Below the pieces are notes generated by a model, which saw only the letters and a program-made list of their open reading frames with translations, ran no database searches and was not told where the DNA came from. 64,000 nucleotides of DNA from Anaeramoeba flamelloides (lineage: Eukaryota; Metamonada; Anaeramoebidae): assembly GCA_027625915.1 (NCBI GenBank), contig JANTQA010000033.1, positions 10,478,001 to 10,542,000 on the forward strand, written 5' to 3'. Positions 1 through 13,499 of the stretch are shown piece by piece (position 1 is the first letter of the stretch; each line of letters starts with the position of its first letter). Position numbers and translations under genes: made by a program.

Positions 1-1833
1 AGTTAAATATATTATTAAATATACTATCATGTAATTTCAATTTCCGGTAGTTAAATGTCTTAGTATACGGGAATACTGTTATTTTTTACAGTAAGTTCCA
101 CTTTTAGCGCACAAAATTTGAATGAAATTTAAGGCTCAAAAAAATCTCAAATTAGGGCACAAATTTGTTATTTTTTTTTTTACAATAAGTTTTTTACTAG
201 AATCTGAATTTTGTTCCTTAATTTGAGATTATTATTGTACCTTCAATTTTGTTGAATTTTGTGTCTTAAAAGTGGAATTGACTGTATAAAATTTGTTTTA
301 AAATAAATATAAACATATAATTTGATTAGAATATTATGAGAACTAACTCTTGATTAACTATTTTCTCTCAAAAGCCCCCTTAATCTTTTTATAAAAATTG
401 AAAAAAATATTTCTAACATTTTATTATTTTTACATTACAAAAATCAAAATAATTTAAAGGTTAGTCAAAAGAGTTAAGTTGTTTGTTTTTTTCTCTGAAA
501 TTCGAAAAAATCAAGAAAATTAATTTATTTTTTATCCAAAAATTGAAATATCATTTGAATTTTTTTTTATTGAAAAAATACAACTCTTTTTTTTCTTTGC
601 CAAGTGGACCAAGCACCACCAAAAAATAAAAAAAACTTTAAACCAAAATTGAAATTTAAATATTATATCTATAAGTTGAGAAAATAAATTCCTCTTTATT
701 GTTATTTTCTTCCCTAATCAAAAAAAAAAAAAAATGAAAAAAAGATAAATTTTTACTACTACAATCACTCAAGTTATAAATAGTTTTATTTCCCATATGT
801 ATATTGGAAATTTTTAAAACCAACTTGGTAATAAATAATCTCAAAAAAGTAAATCTCATGAATGAAAATGAGTACCAAATCCACGATATCTATAAAAGAT
901 TTAATTTTTTTCGAAAAAAAAAAAAAAAAAAGGCAATCAAATCCCTTTTTTCTAGTTTTACTCTAAACTTAATAACGAATTATGTTTTAGAAATTGAAAT
1001 TAAAATGGTATTTTTCCAAAAAATTATTCCAAAAAAAAAAAATAAATATCTTCTTATTTTTCCAAAAATTGTAGTATTTCAAGTATAACGTTTTTCAAAA
1101 CAAATCTATTTTGTATAAATCTCTTCTGATCAAAAAAATGAGTATCTAAACTTTTTTAACCTTGTTAAATTTAAAATTTCGACAATAACTCTTAATTCAA
1201 TTCAAAATTAATACATTTTTAATTAATTGTTCACAATACTGATAAATTCTAAATAAATTTCAATAATTTTTTCGTTCAATTTCCTTTTTTATAAATCTTA
1301 GAACTGTTTCTTTTAAAATATTCCACGACAAATTATATTTTGAAGAGCAACTAATAGTACAGAATTTATTAAAACTTGAATTTATAAAATTCTTTATTGA
1401 AAGCTTGAGTATAAAAATTTCAAAAAGAAAAATCCTGTAAAAATTTCGAAATAAAAATTGTAATTTATCATACCAAACACAAGATCGATCAACACAAAGA
1501 ACCAAATTAACAAAACCACTACACCCTCACAAGATAATCTTTTTCCAATTTATCAGTATTGTGAAAAATTAACTAAAAATGTTCCATTTATTATCTTTGA
1601 ATTATTTTCCTTTATTAGTTTATTGATCAACAATTCCCATTCAATTTTTAAGATTCACAAAATATTCAATATTATTTTTAGTGTCAATTACCTAGAAATT
1701 CGAAAAAATAAAAATACCGAAACAGTTGCGAAAGACATTTGGTGTTTCAGCTCCCTTAAAAAAGCAAGTTTTCTTATCGAATTTTCATTTTTTCTATTTT
1801 CTCCAATTTATACTTTTTCACAACTCCTTTTTG
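1..1833. other. Intergenic, AT-rich, one MITE
   Basis: No supported gene. The stretch is almost wholly A/T with homopolymer runs. Apart from the MITE at 89-284 I see nothing; the short open frames on both strands have no recognisable motif and are rich in Lys, Asn, Phe and Ile, as random AT-rich DNA would give. Confidence 0.6.
89..284. mobile_element. Family M MITE, copy 1 (mariner-like ends)
   Basis: A 196 bp element with imperfect terminal inverted repeats of about 30 bp. The left end reads CAGTAAGTTCCACTTTTAG and the right end, reverse-complemented, reads CAGTCAATTCCACTTTTAAG. TA dinucleotides flank both sides (87-88 and 285-286), matching the TA target duplication of Tc1/mariner-type elements. 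The interior is also palindromic (both arms carry a block like CTCAAATTAGGGCACAAA) and has no coding capacity. Related copies lie at 55212, 56874 and, truncated, about 7935. Confidence 0.8.
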
Positions 1834-4800
1834 ATGACCTCAAAAAATATTCCAATTCCAAAAAAACTTGTCTTGCTTGGTGAGTCTTCTGTGGGGAAAA
1901 CGTCACTTGTACTTCGTTATGTCAATCACTTTTTTGATTCAAGAACAGAACCAACAATTGGAGCAACTTATTTAACAAAAACAATTGACTTCCCCAAATA
2001 TAGCCTACGCCTACAGATTTGGGTATGAAATTCCTTTTGATCGCAACCAGAATTATTTATATTCACTTTTTTTTTTTTTCTTATTGTTCTTATTTTTTTT
2101 GTGTTGATCACTCATAATATTTAGGATACTGCTGGTCAAGAAAGATACCATAGCCTTGCTCCTTTGTTTGTCTTTTATTTTTAGATTATTTTTCTTTTTC
2201 TTGTCAAGGTTGTTTTGTTTTAACTCTTTCAATCTTTTTGTTTTGTCTTTTTTATTTTTTGAAATTTTTTCTTGTTTAGATATTACCGCGGAGCACACGG
2301 AGCTTTGGTTGTTTACGACGTTGAAAATTTGGTATGTTTTTTTTCTTTTTCCTTTTCAATTTTCGAAGTAACTATTTATCAATTTTCGATGCAAAATTAT
2401 TCGATCAACCTAACCAACACCAAAAAAGGAGATCCAAAATCTTTTAATTGGTTGGCTTTATTTCTTAATTTTTACAAAAAGGTCATAAAGAAAAGTTATG
2501 GAATGTAATAAACACACCCAACCTGTTTAACAAATTGATAAGTTTTCAAAAAATAAAAATTACAATTCAATCGTTTAAAAAAATTAAATAAATACAAAAT
2601 TACAAACCAAGTTTGACTAGTAACACTTTAGAAAAAGAATTAAGTAACAAATTTCTTGTCTCTACCAATCACCTAAAATAGGAAAAACAATTAAAAAAAA
2701 AAAGAAAAAGCAAAATTATTCGATCATAAAGAAATGTTGAGATCACAATTTTCTCACAATCAACCTACCACCACTTTTTCGTTTGTTATCTTTTTTTAAG
2801 CAAAATTTACACCCGAACCACAACAAAAAAACTTTTTCGGGAAAAACAAGAATTATAAAAGAATTAGATTCCTCATTTTTGATCCTCTGATTTTTTTTAA
2901 CCGATTTGGCAAGAAAAAGTGAAACAGTTTTTCGATTGTAAACTTCAGGTGAATTCCAGAAATCACAGAAATCACAGAAATCACAGAACTTATAAAAACG
3001 TGAAGATTTAAAGTTACGGATAAATCCAAAAAAATTTAAAAAAATTTTTTATTCCTATTTTCATTTTTGTCAATCTACAACCTACAATTTTTAAAACAGT
3101 TTTTGACAAAGAATATTTTGAAGACTCAACTCATTTTATGAAGTTTCTTGATACTGGTATATGAATTATATATGGGCAAGAATATTCACTTCCTTTTCCA
3201 TATTTTTCTTTTGCAATAAATATAGTATTCCAAGAAGTAGGAAGTAATTTGTGGCTTTATTTGAAAAAGGATATTGAAAATGAAGTGAAAATTTTTCCCA
3301 TTTAAAATTCAAATACCAGTATTGAAACCAATAGAATACTTTTTACAAAGCTAAGGTAAATACAATTTTTTAATTAAAAAATGAAACAACCCCGATTAAA
3401 AATTTGTGGTTAATTTTTCCTCTATTTGGAATTAATTTATTATTTTTAAGAAGAGAAGAGATGTTTGGGTGAGTTTCTTTTTTATTAAAGTATGAACGTT
3501 TTTTTTTAACCTCAAAATGTTGTTCTGCAATTTTCAATTTTTAGTGTTTACTCATTAGGTAATAATTCCTCTTATCTTGGAAATGTTTCAAAACTAAAGC
3601 AATATTTAAAGTGGTGTGTTGTTATAGTTGTTGTTGGATGTGAGTTTTGGAGATCATTTTTATTGTCTCTCTTTGAAAATTTCGTTTCTTTTGATTTTTT
3701 TATTGGTCAAAAATTACTTTTGATTTTTTAAAAAGCTTTTAATTTTACAAATAAATTCAAAAAATTCAATTTTAGTTAAATAAAATACTCAAAATGAATT
3801 CTACCGAGATGGCATTGACTTAATATATAAAAAAGAATTATTTCAGATATCTAAGAATACTAATTATTGGATATTTTTTGAAATTGGCGAATGGGATTAT
3901 TTTTACAATAAAACCCCTTTAATTAATATTTTGAAGAACTGATATTCCTGGCATTTTTATTCTTATAATTCGAGTAACATTTGAATAACAAAATCAAATA
4001 TAAAATTTTATCAAAATTGATTCACTATTACTAAAGAATTTCCAAAAAATCGAGGTTGATCCAATGAGTCAACAATTTTCTAACATTTATTTGAATTTAT
4101 CAGTATTTCAATTAGTACCAGATGAAAATTTCATGCTGGAATACGAAATTTAAAAATGGATACAATTTCCTCCAACTATCTTTTTATTAATTATTCATTA
4201 TTCTTTCATTTTGAAAATTTATTTGAACACAAAAGACATCAATACAAACAATACAATAGACCATTAAAAGAAAAAGAGATCACTGTTGAGAGAAAAATGT
4301 TGGACACAGAAAAATGGTTGGACACCATTTTAAATTGGGAACATTAGTAAAATTGAAAATCAAATCCTATTGATAACTAGGTGACTTTTATATAAATCCA
4401 GGTTTAAAGGTGTTACAAGTTCATTAATCTGTGGTGTGTGTAGAATACTCATTTGAATGGTTGATAACTAAAGTAGATCATGCTATTTTAACAAAAATCC
4501 AAGTTGTAGTAAAGTTTACTATTAATTCTGAAAATGGTGATTTTTAAACTTGCTTTAGATTATAAGAGATAAGGTTTTGAAAAAGTAGAATTACATTAAT
4601 CGTTATTCTAATAAGCAGATTATTGTTATTTTCTTTAGTTATTTCACAAACGAAAGAAATTAAAAATCATTTTCAGTAATGTTCCCAATTAAAATTGCTG
4701 TCCAACTATTTTTCTCTGTCCAACATTTTTCTCTCAACAGTCAACTAATTGTGATTTATTTTTTTGAAATTTATTTTCAAAAAACAAACAAAAGAAGTGA

Positions 4801-7800
4801 AAAATGCTTCCCATTTTTAATTACAATGTCTATTTTTGCGAGAAGATGGCCTATTATGAATTGGTCATATTCTCGCAAAAACGGTCATTTAAACCACATT
4901 TGAACACGATTAGTTGTATTTAAAGCAAAAAATTTTTTTGGACAAATTAAAGATTCAATTTGAAAGAAAAACAAAAATCCCAAAATTTCAAAATTGGAAT
5001 TTTATTTTTTTATTTTAAAAGTTGATGGAATATTTCAGACAAATATAAAACAAAAAGAATAAAATAAAATTTAGTAAGTAGGACCACAAAATTTTCACAA
5101 AAAGTTGGTTCAAATATGATAAAAAATCATTTAACATTGAAATAAAAAATGTATTATTTTGTACTTATACCTTTTTATGTTTTTAATAAATTGTATTTTT
5201 TGCAATTTTTTTTTTGAATTGTAAAGTCTTTATGAAGTTTAAGGTGTATCTCTTGAGTTTGATTTCTTAAATCTCTTTGGTTGAAATTTCTCACATCATC
5301 TACAAAAAAATGTAAATTGAGATCTTGAATTTGTTTTTTCAAATTGGTCATATTTAAATTAAAAAAAATTGACTTTTAAAAAAAATGATTTGAAAAAGAG
5401 TGAGTATTTTGTCCTTATGTGATATATTGTTATTAGGTTATGGTGTGTGCTGTTTGTGGCCGTTTTTGTAAGAATGTTCTATATCAGTAAGTAACCAAAG
5501 AATTTTCGAAATTTTTTTACATTTTGATTCGAAAATATACAAGTGGTTGTTGCTGCCTTTTAAAAGTTCAATTAGCTTTTTTTTTTTTTTTTGCTTGTTT
5601 CATCAATAATGATTAATCACTAATCGAATGATCTATTAAATTTTTAACTTGAATTACTTTTGAAATTGTTCAGTGATATTTGAGAAATATGGTGGAAAGA
5701 AATTTTCAAATTACTTGCAATTTATCAATTTCCATTCATAAAAAAAAAATTGTTCAAAAAATAAAATTAATTATTAGTCACGATAACAATTTTTTATAAT
5801 ACTTTCCTTTGTCCAAGGTTTTTACTTTGATTAGTTTGTTGTTCAATATTTCTTATAACATTCAACTATTCTTCAGATCAAAATAAGAAAATTCCTTGAT
5901 TGGATCTCAATCCAAAAGAAGATCTAAATTGTTTTAAGGGTCGTTTCATCTCCATAGATTCCAAAATTACTCAAGATTATCATTATACTATACTTCTAGA
6001 AACTTGTTTATTGGTTAAAATTGATTTAACATGTAGAAAAAAATTTGCGCAAAAAAGTAACAAAACTGTTGAAAAATATTTTTTCGCTTAAAAAAAGAGA
6101 AAAATTGAACAAAGCTATAACCAAAAAAGTGTGGCAAATTTATTTTAAAATATATCTTTTCCAAACTTAATTTTAATATAAATATTTAAAAGATCCAAAA
6201 TGATTATTTCAACATTAATTGATTGATCATAATAATTCAATTTTTTTTATTTGTATAGGTATTACTTAAATTAAAAATATTAAAGTTTCTGTTCTCAATT
6301 TTAGTTGAGATTTTTTATGGTGGGTGAAAATTGGTTGGTTATTGTTTTCTTTTTGATATAGAAAAATTTTTATTTCGAAAAAAGAAAATTAATCTCGATA
6401 AATATTTTCAATCGAAGGAAAACTTTTATTACTTTTTATTGAGTAAAAAAATGTTTGTATCCTTATCATAGTTGTACTTGTTTTTTATTGAAATTTGGCC
6501 TATGCATCGTTTTCCCCAAAAAAAGTATTTATATTTTTTTTCATTTTTTCGAAAGACTTTAATGAAAATATTTTGAAATACAAACCATTGGTATTGGTTC
6601 AGCTGGGATTTAATGTTCCTCTTAATTTTATTTTATCAATTTACAAATAGAAATACTTCCAAAAAAAATATTATTTGAAATAGAAAAAAAAATACCATAT
6701 TTTGAGGAATACCTTATACTCTATCTCAATAAAAATAAAAAAAAGATAAAAAAATAAACCTTATATTTCATAAATTGTAACTCGCCTGAAATAATAAATT
6801 GAAAAAAAAAAAATTATCCTTTAGTATTCAATTACTACTAAGGATTAAATCTTATTAATAATTTTCTATTTAATAATTCTAAGTACATAAAATCCTGATA
6901 TTTTAAAAATTATAAAAAATAAAACCAAAATATAAAAAAAAGTGAGTCATAATTTTTGAAAAGAAGCATTACAGATTTTTTATTTCTCAACTTTTAATGA
7001 AAAAAAGTTAACAAGGGGATTTTTTAGCTAATAACTATATACATTTTAAAAGATATTACATTTTCTCAATTTTCATAATGTTTATTGGTATTTTTGAAGA
7101 TCTCTTTTTTTTTTTTTCGACTTTCTTATTTTACTAAAAAAAAAAATAAAACAAAAAGTCAAAATACAAAGTAAAAAAAAAATGATCAAAAAGGAAAAAA
7201 AAAAAGATAAAAAAAAAAAAAATGGATCAAGAAAAAGCAAACCAAAAATTTGATGAAATTAGAAAAAATGAAATTGTTCTCAAAATTAAAAATTTATTTT
7301 GATAAAAATTCAGATTTTGGGAATATGTCCTTAATAAAATTAAGCACTATTTTTTTCTGATTAATATTTTTCGAAATCTAACCTTATAGCTTAATTCAAT
7401 TAAACACTGTGATAATTTTTTTTAGAATAAAAACACTCTCAACTTTTGAATATCGAAAATATTTTTTGGAATTACTGTGCACTTTTTTATTTTTTTTTGA
7501 AAAATTGGGGTTGAGTAAAGTTTGAAATCAAAGAATAAGTTAATATATTAAATTAGAATGCTTTTCCAGAAAGTTTATCCTTTTAGTTTAACTTTTTTTT
7601 AATTTTACCATTTAAAACTAAAAAAAACATTTGAGGACCAAATTAGTGCCTTTTGTGAAAAGAAAATTCCCCATAATTTAGAATTTTTTTTTGTAAATGA
7701 GTTAAAACAAGAGAGTGTATCTAAAAATATACATAATTTCAAGTTTGAATTCAAGGATTTTGGCAAAAAATGTTTTCAAGAAAAAGCTAAATTGAAACTT

Positions 7801-8003
7801 TATTTATTTTAATTTTATCATTTTGTTTTTTTAATTGTATTAATGGAAAGTATTTGATCAGTTTTTCATTTTTAGTGTTTTTTGGGTCGTAGGGACATAT
7901 AAACTGGGTAAAAAAAAAAATTCCCAAAAATATTCCTTAATTTGGAAATTTTTTTGTGCCTTAAATCTCGTTCCAGTTTTGTACCTTAAAAGTGATACTT
8001 TGT

Positions 8004-8047
<44 letters not shown>

Positions 8048-8854
8048 CCTCGTAATTGTGAATTAAAATTCAAAAAATCTGGTTATGGTTTTACTGATTT
8101 TTCAATTTCATATGCAGGTTAATAATAATTCTTTTTCAATTTTTTTTAATAGATATCACTTTTTCAATCTTTGAAACTTTTTCCTTGACTTTCTTTTGTA
8201 TGTCTCGATAAGTCTTTCCCAATTTTTTTCAAGAAAAACCATCAGAACTAAAAAAAAAAGCATTTATAATACCGTCAAAGTTATAATGAGGATCAAAATT
8301 ATTAAAAAATAGGATAGTGATTCCAAACAAACAGAAGATTTTATATTTTGATATTTTCTCTCTTCACTTTAAATAACTAATCCTAAATACCATTGATTTT
8401 AAAACACGACAATTACATTATTTTTCAAGAATTTATTGATAAATTTTAACCAATTTCATTGTATTTATTAATCCCTTTTCCAATTTATTGTTATTTTTAT
8501 ATTGTTATATCTCCTTCCCCTTTTTTAACATTTAAGGATTCTTGGGAAAGAGCAAAGGAATGGGTCAAAGAATTGAAATCAAATGGTGATCCAAACATTC
8601 TTATTGATATTATTGGAAATAAAACTGATTTAAACATTCGTGTGGATCCTGTTGAAGTTGCCAGTTATTGTGAAGAAAATGGATTTGGATTTACAGAAAC
8701 AAGCGCAAAAACGGATTCTAATGTAGATGAGGCATTTTCTAATTTAGCAAAAAAATTCAAGGTAGATATAAATGAAAACACTATAACGAAAAAAAAAGAA
8801 CCCTTAAATCTTGAAAAGGAAGAGAAAAAAACAAGCTCGGGTAAATGCTGTTAA
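1834..8854 (+). CDS. Rab5-like small GTPase
   Basis: Rab-family GTPase, probably acting on early endosomes and endocytic fusion. Exons 1834-2022, 2125-2165, 2280-2331 and 8537-8854 join, with GT-AG introns, to 199 codons, the usual Rab length. Seen: P-loop GESSVGKT (residues 16-23), switch I TIGA (41-44), DTAGQE (64-69, with the catalytic Gln68), NKTD (122-125), ETSAK (148-152) and a C-terminal CC expected to be geranylgeranylated. The run from QIWDTAGQERYHSLAP into YYRGA and VVYD, and the VKEL segment, are typical of Rab5 rather than other Rabs. The second junction completes Leu77. Exon 4 starts at Asp95 after a 6.2 kb intron, yet no residue is missing relative to the family. I chose Met 1834 because the open frame upstream is a pyrimidine-rich artefact. 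AATAAA-like sequence lies about 90 bp past the stop. Rab21/22 is a less likely assignment. Confidence 0.93.
2958..2989. repeat. 9-bp minisatellite
   Basis: About three and a half tandem copies of AGAAATCAC inside the large Rab5 intron. No function is apparent. Confidence 0.85.
3143..3329. repeat. Family C inverted-repeat element, copy 1
   Basis: The ends ATACTGGTAT (3151) and ATACCAGTAT (to 3322) are inverted. Subterminal blocks containing CACTTCCTTTTCCAT and its rough complement AAAAAGGATATTGAAAATG continue the palindrome. Similar sequence recurs near 25077 and 52231. Non-coding; probably a small non-autonomous DNA transposon, but no target duplication is clear. Confidence 0.6.
4273..4752. 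repeat. Family D long inverted repeat
   Basis: Two arms of about 75 bp, 4273-4347 and 4679-4752, are inverted copies of each other with few mismatches. Both contain GAGAGAAAAATGTTGGACA and GGGAACATT or their complements. The spacer of about 330 bp shows nothing recognisable. Short open frames cover both arms but are explained by the repeat. Could be a fold-back element or the inner part of a larger transposon. Confidence 0.65.
4833..5490 (+). repeat. Family E repeat, copy 1
   Basis: Shares a long, gapped similarity in the same orientation with 20040-20600 in the alcohol dehydrogenase intron. The best block is around 5110-5210, with ATCATTTAACATTGAAAT and CTTATACCTTTTTATG. The left end has a hairpin with TTTGCGAGAAGATGG; copy 2 carries a CCATCTTCTCATGAAAA segment at its right end, so terminal inverted repeats are likely. 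Non-coding. Confidence 0.5.
6766..7370 (+). mobile_element. Family B composite MITE, copy 1
   Basis: Most degraded copy of a roughly 590 bp element also at 12062, 32056 (truncated) and 36876. It begins with AATTGTAACTCGCC, the counterpart of AATTGTTACTCACTT, and has the internal GTGAGTCATAATTTTTGAA near 6941 and a poly-A/G tract. The right end could not be placed exactly. Confidence 0.6.
7935..8005. mobile_element. Family M MITE, truncated copy
   Basis: Only the right half of the element is recognisable: TTCCTTAATTTGG, then GTGCCTTAAA and GTACCTTAAAAGTGATAC, ending TTTGTGTA. The left half is missing or diverged. It abuts a TAA microsatellite. Confidence 0.55.
8005..8047. repeat. (TAA)n microsatellite
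   Basis: About 14 uninterrupted TAA units directly after the truncated family M copy. Confidence 0.95.
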
Positions 8855-9153
8855 ATTATTTTTTGGATTTGTTGGGAAAATATATTAAAATAGCAATTCA
8901 AAAATTTTTATCTCAGTATATTTTTGGTGTGAAATTTAAATAACAAATAAAATAAAATAAAAATTCGATAATTTTATTTTTCTTATATTTGAAATTTTTT
9001 TCTGCACAATTAGTATTCGTTTATATTATCAAACCAAGATCTATTCAAGTAGATTTAAGAAGATAATTACTTTTATATTCAAAAATATAATTCATATTTG
9101 ATGTTTTGATGATAACATGGATTATCACAATATTAGCAATATTTTCACAAAAA

Positions 9154-9684
9154 TAAACCCCATTCCAAAAATTTGGACTTGCCCAAAATCAAAAATAGGA
9201 AAACAAAAACTCAATTTATTATATTTTTTCCAAACGTAATTTAAAACCATATTTAAGTAACCCAGTGTTAATGTTTTTATAAGTAATCATTTTCATTTAA
9301 ATTAAAGAAAACAATATAAAACCCAAAAAAAAAATTCTTGTGTTTCCAGAATAATGAAACAAGCCGAATAAAAAATGTATTGGTTAATTTGTTCAAATTT
9401 CATCAACAATTTTTGATCGATCAAACGATAAGATACCATCAACCAATTTTATTTTTTTTCCAATTTAAAAAACTCAACATTAACATTCTACCAATCATTG
9501 AAAAAAAATTCCAGATCTAACGAAATCGATTACGTAACTGGAAAAGAGGAAATGATAACATAACAACAAATACAAAAAATGAAATAGTTTATAAAATCAA
9601 AATTCTTTCCAAATTGAATGTAAAGTATGGTATTGTTATTCTTTCAACTATTTAAACTGTTAAAATTTTTGAGAATTTAGTTTA
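9154..9684 (+). mobile_element. Family A element, copy 1
   Basis: One of seven copies of a ~530 bp non-coding element. The left end TAAACCCCATTCCAAAAATT and the inverted right end (consensus TAAACTAAATTC then CAAAAATTGGAC) form imperfect terminal inverted repeats of about 24 bp. Conserved inner blocks are TTGATCGATCAAACGATAAG (about 9414) and AGATCTAACGAAATCGATTA (about 9514). The TA at the tips suggests a Tc1/mariner-like non-autonomous element; no transposase is encoded. Confidence 0.8.
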
Positions 9685-11375
9685 TTAGAAAATCATGTTT
9701 AATCTCCTTTATCGCAAAAAATCAAAAAATCACAATAACCTACAAAATCATAAAAAATAAGAAAAAAAAAGTGTTTTAAGGGTCTAGTCACATAGTGTTG
9801 ATTGGCCTGCCATACTCAGGTTGTAACTTTAAACCTAGAAAATGTGTTGTGAAATTGCCCTTCTTTTGATTAACAAAATTCAAATTAACAAAATAAATCT
9901 TGAGAGGATCTCATTGGCAAAAAATTTAATTCATAAAAAAAAAATTGAAAAAAGATTCTCAATTTCAAAAAATCAAAATAATAAAAAAAATCACCTGATT
10001 CTTTTTATGAATTTCCAAAGGGTAAAATTTCTCCAATTTGATACAAAATTGCTTTCTTAAAGTACACAATCAATTTAATTCCGTTTAATACACATCGTGG
10101 TTGTTTTTTATTTATCTAAATTTTGCAGGGTTAGGATTTTGCAACATTCCTTAGATAAAAATAACTCTTTTGAAGAAATGAAAAAAATGAAAAAATAAAT
10201 CTTCGAGATCTCCAAGCAAGTCAAAGAGTTACATATCAGAACTTATGCATGGAGTTATTTTCAAAATTATAAATTCTCAAACATTCAAATAGGAAATTGA
10301 GTTTCACTTTTTGACCCTTTTTTCATAAAAAATTCATTAATTCCCAATGTTATATTTTGATAGATCTATCTTACTTCACAGGATGATCTGTTTTTGATTG
10401 ATTTAGTCATCATCAAAATTACAATTTTTTTTTCCATATCAAAAAATTTGTTTTTCTCCATTGACTAGGAATTAAATTTATAAAACAGTTCCTTTCATTT
10501 TTATTATTTTTTTTTCTGCCAAAATAAAATTCAAATTGAGTATTATCATTAAACAAAGTATAAATCCTTTCCAAAAATTCACTTAGATCTATAATCTTGA
10601 TGGGGTTTTTTAAATGATGGTATTGCCATCAAATTTAAATAAATAAAAATCAGAATGAAGAATTTTCATTACTCATTTTAATTAATTCAAAAAAAAACAA
10701 AAAAAAACAAGAATTATATTCTGATTAGAATACTTGTATAAAGATAAGGGAAGAAGAAAAAGAAAAGTGAGACCATAAGTGTCCAAAAAATCTTTTGAAT
10801 TAATCAAAGTTGGGCAATTTCATTCAAAGGGCATATTTAAAAGTTATACATCACTATTAAGTTTGAATAGAATAATAAAAAATATTTCCCCCAGTCATTA
10901 GTTTTTAATCGAATTTCTGAAAGGAAATCATGTCTTGTGAATTCTTTGATTAAAAAAAAAATATCGATACTAAATTTAATTTCGCTTCAAGGTGGATAAG
11001 TAAAAATGAAAAATTAATTTTTTTTTAAGAAACAACCAAAAAAATAAATTTTTAGAAATAAGAGAAATAATAAACTTCCAATTAATGTTGATTGATAAAA
11101 GAAATTCTTGAACAAATCTAGAAATTATCTAAAAAAAAAAATAATAAAATAAAATATTTTATAAATTTTTGTGCACTCTTTCATTAAAGTATTAATGAAA
11201 AATTTTCTCTTTGTCTCTACCAAATAAATCATTGTTGACAATAAGATTTTTTAATAGTAAATGTATTGATTTTAAAAGAAATTGCAAAGAATCAATTTTT
11301 CTAAATGTTATTTTCGGTTTTCAAACATTGGTTTTTATCAAATTGAATTTTTTGAATAAAGAAACAAAATTAGAA

Positions 11376-11475
11376 AAAAAAAAAAATACAAAAAATTGAC
11401 AAAATTAGAAAAAATGATTAGATATAAAAAGTGAAAATTTTTTTGAGAAGAATACTGGATGATACTCATAGAATA
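11376..11475 (+). mobile_element. Family B fragment
   Basis: ACAAAATTAGAAAAAATGAT followed by a diverged tail with ATACTGGAT matches the right part of the family B element at about 12520-12595. The rest of the element is absent. Confidence 0.45.
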
Positions 11476-12061
11476 TGTTCTATTTATTTAATAAAACTGG
11501 GTGCTTTTGACTGAAAAGGGGTTTACAATATACTAATAAACAATGATTTGCCATTAGTTATTCCCTTTATTGGTATAAAGTATCAATCAAGATGTTAACC
11601 AACTCATAACAAAATACAATGAAACACTTGATCTGATCTTTAGTTGAATGAAGTTTTTTTTTTTTTTTTTGAAAAAATTACTTTTTTTCTTGTTGATCTT
11701 TTTTTTGATCAATAATTCTTTTCTTTTTACAATATCCGTGTGTCTATCTTAAATACAGTAAGCGTTATATCTTAAGTAATTATTTATCAAGATATTTCAA
11801 ATTCTATCAAGGTTTTTTAAATAAATGTTGAAATTTGATAAAAAAAAATGAATGAATTTTTTCATAAAAAATAATATAACATATAGGAAAATTCGATGGG
11901 GTTTTTTTATTGGAATTAGAAAGTTAAAAAGAAAAAAATTTAAAAATTTTCAATAAATTTATTTCTTAGTTAAAAAATTCAAATCCAATAATACCGTTTG
12001 AACTTTCAAAATTTGTTTGATATTGGATAAATTACAGAAGACTAAAATCGAATGTAAACTA

Positions 12062-12423
12062 TTTTTCAAAAATTGTTACTCACTTGAAATAATAAATTGA
12101 AAAAAAAAAATTATCATTTAGTATTCAAGAACCATTAATAACTAAATATGATTTGTAATTCACTTTTAAAGTCATTCTAAATCTATAAAAGCCTGATATA
12201 TTAAAAATTAAAAAAAATAAAACCAAAAACTTAAAAAAAGTGAGTCACAATTTTTGAAATGAGCATTATGGATTTTTTATTATTGAACTTTCACTGAAAA
12301 AAAGTTGAACAACAAGATTTTTTGTGAATAAAAAAATTCATTTTCAAAGACACTACATAGTCACAATTTTCATAGTGATAATTTGTCTTTTTCGAAGATC
12401 TCTTTTTTTTTTCCACATCATCT

Positions 12424-12469
<46 letters not shown>

Positions 12470-12646
12470 AAGAAATCTAAAAAAAAGAAAAAGAAAAATT
12501 TGAAAAAGCAAAACTAAAATTTACAAAATTAGAAAAAATGATTCTCATCCAAAAATTTGAAAATATTTTTTTGTTAAGGATACTGGATTAACCCAAAAAA
12601 CAACTCCCATTAACATTATAAAGTGAGTCAAAATTTTTGAAAAATA
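12062..12646 (+). mobile_element. Family B composite MITE, copy 2
   Basis: Terminal inverted repeats of about 24 bp: left TTTTTCAAAAATTGTTACTC, right GAGTCAAAATTTTTGAAAAA. A third copy of the right-end sequence, GTGAGTCACAATTTTTGAAA, lies inside at about 12240, so the element looks like a ~200 bp MITE extended by a second ~400 bp segment with the same end. A purine-rich A/G tract (about 12430-12500) sits in the second segment. A short peptide frame after the tract resembles that in copy 4, but carries only non-silent differences, so I do not call it a gene. Confidence 0.75.
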
Positions 12647-12947
12647 GTTTATTTTTGAACAAGAAAAAAAAGCAGATTGTATTTGAAATGGTGTTTTTTT
12701 TGTCTAAACTGGTTATTATTTGTCATCTTCAGATTTTCCTATTTTATAATGATTTTTTGTAACTGTTACAATTTCCAGGTCATTAATAAAAATAATTTAT
12801 TTTCAATAAAATTTCAATTTGTTTTATGAACTATTTCATTAAAAATATTCTCTAAAACTCAAATAATTTTTATTACATTTTACTTATCATTATAAATTTA
12901 GTTAGGTGTAATCTCAAAATTTTAAACAAAATGAATTTAATAGTTAT

Positions 12948-12959
12948 GGGGGGGGGGGG
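12948..12959. repeat. G12 homopolymer
   Basis: Twelve consecutive G in otherwise AT-rich DNA. Unusual in this composition; could mark a strand-structure or an assembly-sensitive site. Confidence 0.9.
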
Positions 12960-13499
12960 TATCAGAGATTTAAAGGTGGTGGTGAACATACCCCACCTTT
13001 ACAATTATATTATTTATATTTTACTTTAAATTCCAAACAATTTTGTAAATAAAAGTATTATTGGTATAGAAAAAAAGATACTCAAAGTATAAAAAACCAC
13101 TTCCTAAAGAAAAATATGTTCTTTTTTTCTCATTGTTCAGATACATCAAATATACTGTCCAACAGATTACCTAGGTTCATATAATTTGAGGATAAACTCA
13201 TTGATGTTTTAAGTGAATTTCAAAATATGAATGAAAGTTGATTGAAATTTTATATAATTTGGAAATTCTCAATTTTTTATGAACTTTTTTCCTTGTTTTT
13301 GGATAGATAAATTGTATCCCAATAATTTCATCGATTTTTGAGATCAATTTTCCAATTTAATATGTGTTTCAAAATAAATAGCCTGTTATATTGCTCAACA
13401 AGAAGACCCAAACATTAATCGGTATAAGAAGCATAGAAATGACTATAAATAAATGTGATCTTGTTCTCTTAGTGTACTATTATTTCAAAAGAAATTCTT

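Larger units (their letters stand above)
2332..8536 (+). other. Giant Rab5 intron (6.2 kb), repeat-filled
   Basis: Donor GTATGT at 2332 and acceptor TTTAAG ending at 8536; the intron is phase 0, between Leu94 and Asp95. It holds a 9-bp minisatellite, repeats of families C, D, E, B and M, and a TAA microsatellite. No nested gene was recognised in either strand. The other two introns of this gene are only 102 and 114 bp. Confidence 0.85.

Noticed and set aside
8459-8536. Extension of the last Rab5 exon upstream to Met 8459
   Set aside because: Pyrimidine-rich intron end; splicing at 8537 gives an uninterrupted Rab sequence.
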